A stretch of 64,000 nucleotides of DNA, taken from Pseudomonas wenzhouensis. GTDB taxonomy: Bacteria; Pseudomonadota; Gammaproteobacteria; Pseudomonadales; Pseudomonadaceae. The DNA lies in NCBI RefSeq assembly GCF_021029445.1, contig NZ_CP072610.1, positions 3,720,001 through 3,784,000 of the forward strand, in the 5' to 3' direction. Position 1 is the first letter of the stretch. Every line of letters begins with the position of its first letter. Positions 60,281-64,000 of the stretch are shown one piece after another. Both the position numbers and the translations under genes were made by a program. Under the pieces are notes generated by a model that did not search any database, was not told the DNA's origin, and saw only the letters and a list, made by a program, of their open reading frames with translations.

Positions 60281-60555
60281 AGCACCATGTGCACGCGGCC
60301 AGTGGCACGCAGATCGACATGAATCGCCTGCAACTGCTCGACGCTGGTGGCGGTGATCAGCACCTGCACGGAGAGGAAGTTGCCGTTACGGCTGTCACGC
60401 AGCACCAGCGTGGAGGCATCCAGATCCGGCGCATGGCGCTGGATCACCTCGATCACCAGATCGGAGAAACCCTCACCCGCAATGCCGATTACCTTGATCG
60501 GGTAACGCTCGCAGGGAAATTCGATTTTAGGGGCTTGAACGTCGTTATCGGTCAT
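60277..60555 (-). CDS. ybeD: DUF493 family protein YbeD
   Basis: This 92-residue ACT-like protein shows [32 protein letters not shown] and [24 protein letters not shown]. It is usually placed next to lipB and is thought to be regulatory. ATG 60555 is chosen; the longer frame to 60660 crosses the dacC terminator. Confidence 0.93.
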   Translation of the reverse strand: MTDNDVQAPKIEFPCERYPIKVIGIAGEGFSDLVIEVIQRHAPDLDASTLVLRDSRNGNFLSVQVLITATSVEQLQAIHVDLRATGRVHMVL

Positions 60556-60582
60556 GGCGTCAGCGGGCTCGCGACCCGTCCA

Positions 60583-60610
60583 GAAAAGGGCCGCTCCATC
60601 AGGAGCGGCC
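60583..60610 (-). terminator. Terminator of the rlpA-dacC side
   Basis: Read leftward: GGCCGCTCC-TGAT-GGAGCGGCC followed by CTTTTC, a 9-bp stem with T-tract, 8 bp past the dacC stop. It separates dacC from ybeD-lipB. Confidence 0.85.
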
Positions 60611-60617
60611 AGGCTTG

Positions 60618-61793
60618 TCAGTTGAAAAGGCCGAAGAAGAACAGGCGAATGCTGTCCCATAGACGGCGCATCAGGCTGCCCTCGTCCACCGATTCCAGAG
60701 CCACCAGGTCGGTGCTGCGCACCACCTCGTCACCCAGTTTGACGTCGACCTTGCCGATCACATCGCCCTGCTGGATCGGGGCGATCAGTTGCGGATTGAG
60801 GGTCATGCTGGCCTGCAGCTTTTCCAACTGCCCCTTGGCCATGGTCATGGTCAGATCTTCCGCCAGACCGGCCTTGACCTGACTCGCCGCGCCTTTCCAC
60901 ACGGTGGCCTGGGCCAGTTCAGCGCCCTTCTGATAGAAGGTGCGGCTTTCGAAGAAACGGAAACCATAGGTCAGCAGCTTCTGGGTTTCCGCTGCGCGGG
61001 CCTGCTCGCTGTCAGTACCGAATACCGAGGTAATCATGCGCGAACCATCACGCACGGCCGAGGCGACCAGGCAGAAGCCAGCCTCCGACGTGTGGCCGGT
61101 CTTCAGGCCATCGACGGTGCGGTCACGCCACAGCAGCAGGTTGCGGTTGGGCTGCTTGATGTTGTTCCAGAGAAACTCTTTCTGCGAGTAGATCGCGTAG
61201 TGCTCGGCATCTTCATTGATGATCGCGCGGGCCAGAATCGCCATGTCATGGGCGCTGGAGTAGTGCTCGGGATGCGGCAGGCCGGTAGAGTTCATGAAGT
61301 GGCTGTTCTTCATGCCCAGACGCTCGGCGGTGGCGTTCATCATGTCCGCGAAGGCATCTTCGCTGCCGGCGATGTATTCGGCGATGGCGATGCTGGCATC
61401 GTTACCGGACTGAATGATGATGCCGTGCAGCAAGTCGTCGACCGTGGCCTGGCTGTTCACCGGCAGGAACATGGTGGAACCACCGGACGCAGCACCACCT
61501 GTGCGCCAGGCGTGCTCGCTGATGGTCACCAGATCCTGCTCGCCGATCTTGCCATTACGGATTTCCAGGGTCGCGATGTAGGCCGTCATCAGCTTGGTCA
61601 GGCTGGCGGGCGGCAGGCGCTCGTCAGCGTTGTTCTCGACCAGGATATTGCCGCTGGCGGCGTCCATCAGCACGTAGGATTTCGCGGCCAGTTGCGGCGG
61701 CGCCGGCACCACCTGCGGGTTGGCCATGGCCAGGGGTGCGGCCAGAAGGGTAAGAACCAGTGAAGCACGTTGCACGAAGCTGGTGATGTTCAT
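60618..61793 (-). CDS. dacC: D-alanyl-D-alanine carboxypeptidase (PBP5/6-like)
   Basis: This 391-residue periplasmic enzyme removes the terminal D-Ala of stem peptides. It has a signal peptide ([13 protein letters not shown]), SxxK in [15 protein letters not shown] in [13 protein letters not shown] in [13 protein letters not shown], a PBP5 C-terminal domain and an amphipathic C-terminal anchor ([13 protein letters not shown]). Start at 61793 fits the signal peptide. Confidence 0.95.
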   Translation of the reverse strand: MNITSFVQRASLVLTLLAAPLAMANPQVVPAPPQLAAKSYVLMDAASGNILVENNADERLPPASLTKLMTAYIATLEIRNGKIGEQDLVTISEHAWRTGGAASGGSTMFLPVNSQATVDDLLHGIIIQSGNDASIAIAEYIAGSEDAFADMMNATAERLGMKNSHFMNSTGLPHPEHYSSAHDMAILARAIINEDAEHYAIYSQKEFLWNNIKQPNRNLLLWRDRTVDGLKTGHTSEAGFCLVASAVRDGSRMITSVFGTDSEQARAAETQKLLTYGFRFFESRTFYQKGAELAQATVWKGAASQVKAGLAEDLTMTMAKGQLEKLQASMTLNPQLIAPIQQGDVIGKVDVKLGDEVVRSTDLVALESVDEGSLMRRLWDSIRLFFFGLFN

Positions 61794-61901
61794 CCGTCTC
61801 TCGAAAATCATTGCTTGGGTTGTACGGCCCCACAGGGCCATCTTTCGACTCGCACCAGGCAAGCCTCGGATTTAGTCCGGCAAAGGCCGGTTAAGTTGCC
61901 A

Positions 61902-62915
61902 TCAGTCGGCGCGCACCAGCGTGGCCTGGCCGAGGTTGGCCAGACGCACGCTGCTCTGCAGCTGCTCAGCCTCGCCCTGATTGCTGATCGGCCCCATGCG
62001 GACGCGGTGCAGTATCTGCTGGTCGCGCACCACTGAGCTGATGAATACCGGCACACTGCTGGTCTGGCTCAGCTTGGACTTGAGCAGTTCCGCAGCGTCC
62101 GGATTGGCGAAGGCTCCCACCTGGAGATACAGGCCAGAGGCTGCGAGTGAATCGTTTTTTTTTGCGTCGATCTGTACCGGCACCACCGCAGCGGCGTGCT
62201 GCGTGGGCGGCGGCGAGTAGTGTTCGATGGGCTGCGACACGGGTTGCGCAACGGTCTGCACCGCGCTTGCCCTGGCCGGCTGGTTGTTGGCCAGTACCAG
62301 CGGCACCGGACGGCCCTGTTGCGCCCACCACTCATGCGGGTCGATGCCTTCGACCTTGACCCGCGCAGTGCCTTTTTCAGCGAAGCCGAGCTTTTTGGCC
62401 GCGGCAAAGGACAGGTCGATGATACGGTCGGAGTAGAACGGCCCACGGTCGTTGACCCGCAGGATCACCACCTTGTCGTTTTCCAGGTTGGTCACCCGTA
62501 CGTAGCTGGGCAGCGGCAGCGTCTTGTGTGCCGCCGTCATGCCGTACAGATCGTAAGTCTCGCCATTGGCCGTGGCCTGGCCATGGAACTTGGTACCGTA
62601 CCAGGAGGCCGGGCCGACCGCCTGGTAGCGCCGCGCATCCTGAATCGGGAAATACTGCTTGCCGAACACCACATAGGGGCTGGCCTTGACCGGTCCGTAG
62701 TGCGGCATGGGAATGGCGTCCTGAATCTTCGAGACGTCGACATCCCACCAGGGCGCGCCATCCTTGTGCGGCCGGTTGTAATCATCAGGCCCGGAGATGC
62801 CCGTCGACTGACCGGGCACCACAGCGGGCTGCGGTGCCCGATTGGACGAGCAACTCGCCAGCAGCAGGGCTGCCGTTATGCAGGCAGCCAGCGGCAGCAG
62901 TTTGTGCGCACTCAT
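61902..62915 (-). CDS. rlpA: RlpA septal lytic transglycosylase
   Basis: This 337-residue lipoprotein (LLLASCSS lipobox) has a DPBB domain (GPASWYGTKFHGQATANGETYDLYGMTAAHKTLP, LRVNDRGPFYSDRIIDLS) and a C-terminal SPOR domain (LYLQVGAFANPDAAELLKSKL) that binds denuded septal glycan. It overlaps mltB by four bases. Confidence 0.95.
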   Translation of the reverse strand: MSAHKLLPLAACITAALLLASCSSNRAPQPAVVPGQSTGISGPDDYNRPHKDGAPWWDVDVSKIQDAIPMPHYGPVKASPYVVFGKQYFPIQDARRYQAVGPASWYGTKFHGQATANGETYDLYGMTAAHKTLPLPSYVRVTNLENDKVVILRVNDRGPFYSDRIIDLSFAAAKKLGFAEKGTARVKVEGIDPHEWWAQQGRPVPLVLANNQPARASAVQTVAQPVSQPIEHYSPPPTQHAAAVVPVQIDAKKNDSLAASGLYLQVGAFANPDAAELLKSKLSQTSSVPVFISSVVRDQQILHRVRMGPISNQGEAEQLQSSVRLANLGQATLVRAD

Positions 62916-63922
62916 TGTTTACTCCGCGCTTCGACCAGCAGCTCAGCCAGTTGGTTGACCGCCATGGCATACATCACGCTGCGATTGTAGCGGGTGATGG
63001 TGTAGAAGTTGGGCAAACCGAACCAGTATTCGTCGCCTTGCGCACCTTCCAGACGAAATGCGGTCACCGGCAGATCTTCGGCCAACTTGTCCTGGCTCTG
63101 CCAGCCCAGTGCGCGCAGCTCGGCAACATTCTTCACCGGATCCAGGCCCTGGGTCAGGCCTTCGTCGACGCGCGCACCGCTGACCTCGACGCGACTGGCC
63201 ACCTGGCCGCCGGCCTGCCAGCCGTGACGTTTGAAATAGCTGGCGACACTGCCGATGGCATCGGTCGGGTTGCTCCAGATGTTGATATGGCCGTCACCGT
63301 CGAAGTCCACGGCATAGGCGCGGAAGCTGCTCGGCATGAACTGCGGCAAACCCATTGCGCCGGCGTAAGAACCCTTGAGGGTAATCGGGTCGACCTGCTC
63401 CTCACGGGTCAGCAGCAGAAACTCGCGCAGCTCCTTGCGGAAGAACGGCGCACGCGGCGGATAATCGAAGGCCAGGGTCGACAGGGCGTCCATCACCCGC
63501 CAACTACCGGTGTTGCCGCCATAGAAGGTTTCCACGCCGATGATGGCGACGATGAACTGCGGCGGTACACCGTACTCGGCTTCGGCCTTCTCCAGTGCAG
63601 CCTGGTTGTTTTTCCAGAATTCCACACCCTGGGCGATGCGCTTGTCGGTAATGAAGATCGGCCGGTATTCCTTCCAGGGTTTGACCTTCTCGGCCGGACG
63701 CGAGATGGCATCGAGAATCGCCTGCTTGCGCTCGACATCGGCGAACAGCGCGTACAGCTGCTCGCTGGCGAAACCGTAGTCACGGGTCATTTCCTCGACG
63801 AACTCGGTCACCTGCGGCGAGTTCTGGTAATCGGCAGCCAACGCCTGGGCGCCGCCACCGAGCACCCCGGCCAGACCTACGCCCATGAATGCCCGAGCGG
63901 CCCAACTGCGCAATGCATGCAT
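62912..63922 (-). CDS. mltB: Membrane-bound lytic murein transglycosylase B
   Basis: This 336-residue MltB shows a signal peptide (GVGLAGVLGGGAQALA), catalytic Glu in AIIGVETFYGGNTGSW, GSYAGAMGLPQFMPSSFRAYAVDFDGDGHINIWSN, and the C-terminal YWFGLPNFYTITRYNRSVMYAMAV. No lipobox Cys is seen, so this form may be soluble, as in P. aeruginosa SltB1. Confidence 0.94.
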   Translation of the reverse strand: MHALRSWAARAFMGVGLAGVLGGGAQALAADYQNSPQVTEFVEEMTRDYGFASEQLYALFADVERKQAILDAISRPAEKVKPWKEYRPIFITDKRIAQGVEFWKNNQAALEKAEAEYGVPPQFIVAIIGVETFYGGNTGSWRVMDALSTLAFDYPPRAPFFRKELREFLLLTREEQVDPITLKGSYAGAMGLPQFMPSSFRAYAVDFDGDGHINIWSNPTDAIGSVASYFKRHGWQAGGQVASRVEVSGARVDEGLTQGLDPVKNVAELRALGWQSQDKLAEDLPVTAFRLEGAQGDEYWFGLPNFYTITRYNRSVMYAMAVNQLAELLVEARSKQ

Positions 63923-63941
63923 TTAACTCAAAACCCCCAAA

Positions 63942-64000
63942 TCAAACCTGAGCGATCCACTTTCTGTGGGTGTGGATCGCCATCAATATCCCGAAGCCTG
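63942..64000 (-). CDS. rodA: RodA rod-shape SEDS protein, C-terminal end only
   Basis: The leftward frame entering from the right edge reads GFGILMAIHTHRKWIAQV and stops at 63942-63944. This is the typical RodA C-terminus, and rodA precedes mltB in Pseudomonas. RodA is the elongasome glycosyltransferase. Confidence 0.75.
   Translation of the reverse strand, partial: GFGILMAIHTHRKWIAQV

Overview
The window is about 64 kb of a high-GC gammaproteobacterial chromosome, almost certainly Pseudomonas. Host genes follow the conserved Pseudomonas order: thiD-thiE-hemL, a membrane gene, a Sel1 gene and a DUF1820 gene, then miaB-ybeZ-ybeY-ybeX(corC) and lnt. After these come ydcF-like, zinc-ribbon, leuS, lptE, holA, arfA, an MltB-family transglycosylase, lipA, and the leftward group lipB-ybeD-dacC-rlpA-mltB-rodA. 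Two host palindromic repeat families (a GTAGGGTGGGC type and a GTAGCCCGGAT type) recur between genes. Species is not determinable by eye; the repeats and synteny would fit a non-aeruginosa Pseudomonas (inference).

Between corC and lnt lies a complete 39.0 kb Mu-like transposable prophage of B3 type (transposition by an A/B pair, non-contractile tail). Its ends can be read exactly. It sits inside a small MITE-like element with 16-bp terminal inverted repeats, splitting it into 9907-10010 and 49028-49062, and it is flanked by a 6-bp duplication CAACGC. The phage therefore spans 10011-49021. The early operon runs leftward from a divergent Ner/repressor switch at about 20.45 kb. It contains Ner-like protein, HTH regulators, transposase A and ATPase B, small accessory proteins, DUF3164, ASCH protein, GemA and, last, a Mor-type activator. 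Rightward genes are the repressor operon, lysis (holin, transglycosylase, Rz/Rz1), DNA packaging and head (Mu gp25-gp30, G, I/Z, T and gp36/37-like), tail genes, tape measure and tail tip.

Three late transcription units (lysis at 21.93 kb, protease/scaffold at 30.26 kb, tape measure at 38.52 kb) start just after near-identical 21-bp blocks carrying the dyad TTTTG-N6-CAAAA. These are good candidates for Mor/C-type late activator sites.

The most unusual part is an insertion between the tail chaperone and the tape measure (36.35-38.51 kb). It holds a Com-like zinc-finger translational regulator, a 49-aa ORF whose ribosome-binding site is folded into a hairpin, an ABC-ATPase fused to a GNAT acyltransferase domain, and a formyltransferase-fold enzyme. 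The genes overlap and look translationally coupled. Because phage Mu com controls mom (a GNAT-fold DNA hypermodification enzyme) in an overlapping gene pair, I propose that this is an alternative Mom-type DNA modification cassette. That is inference and has not been tested.
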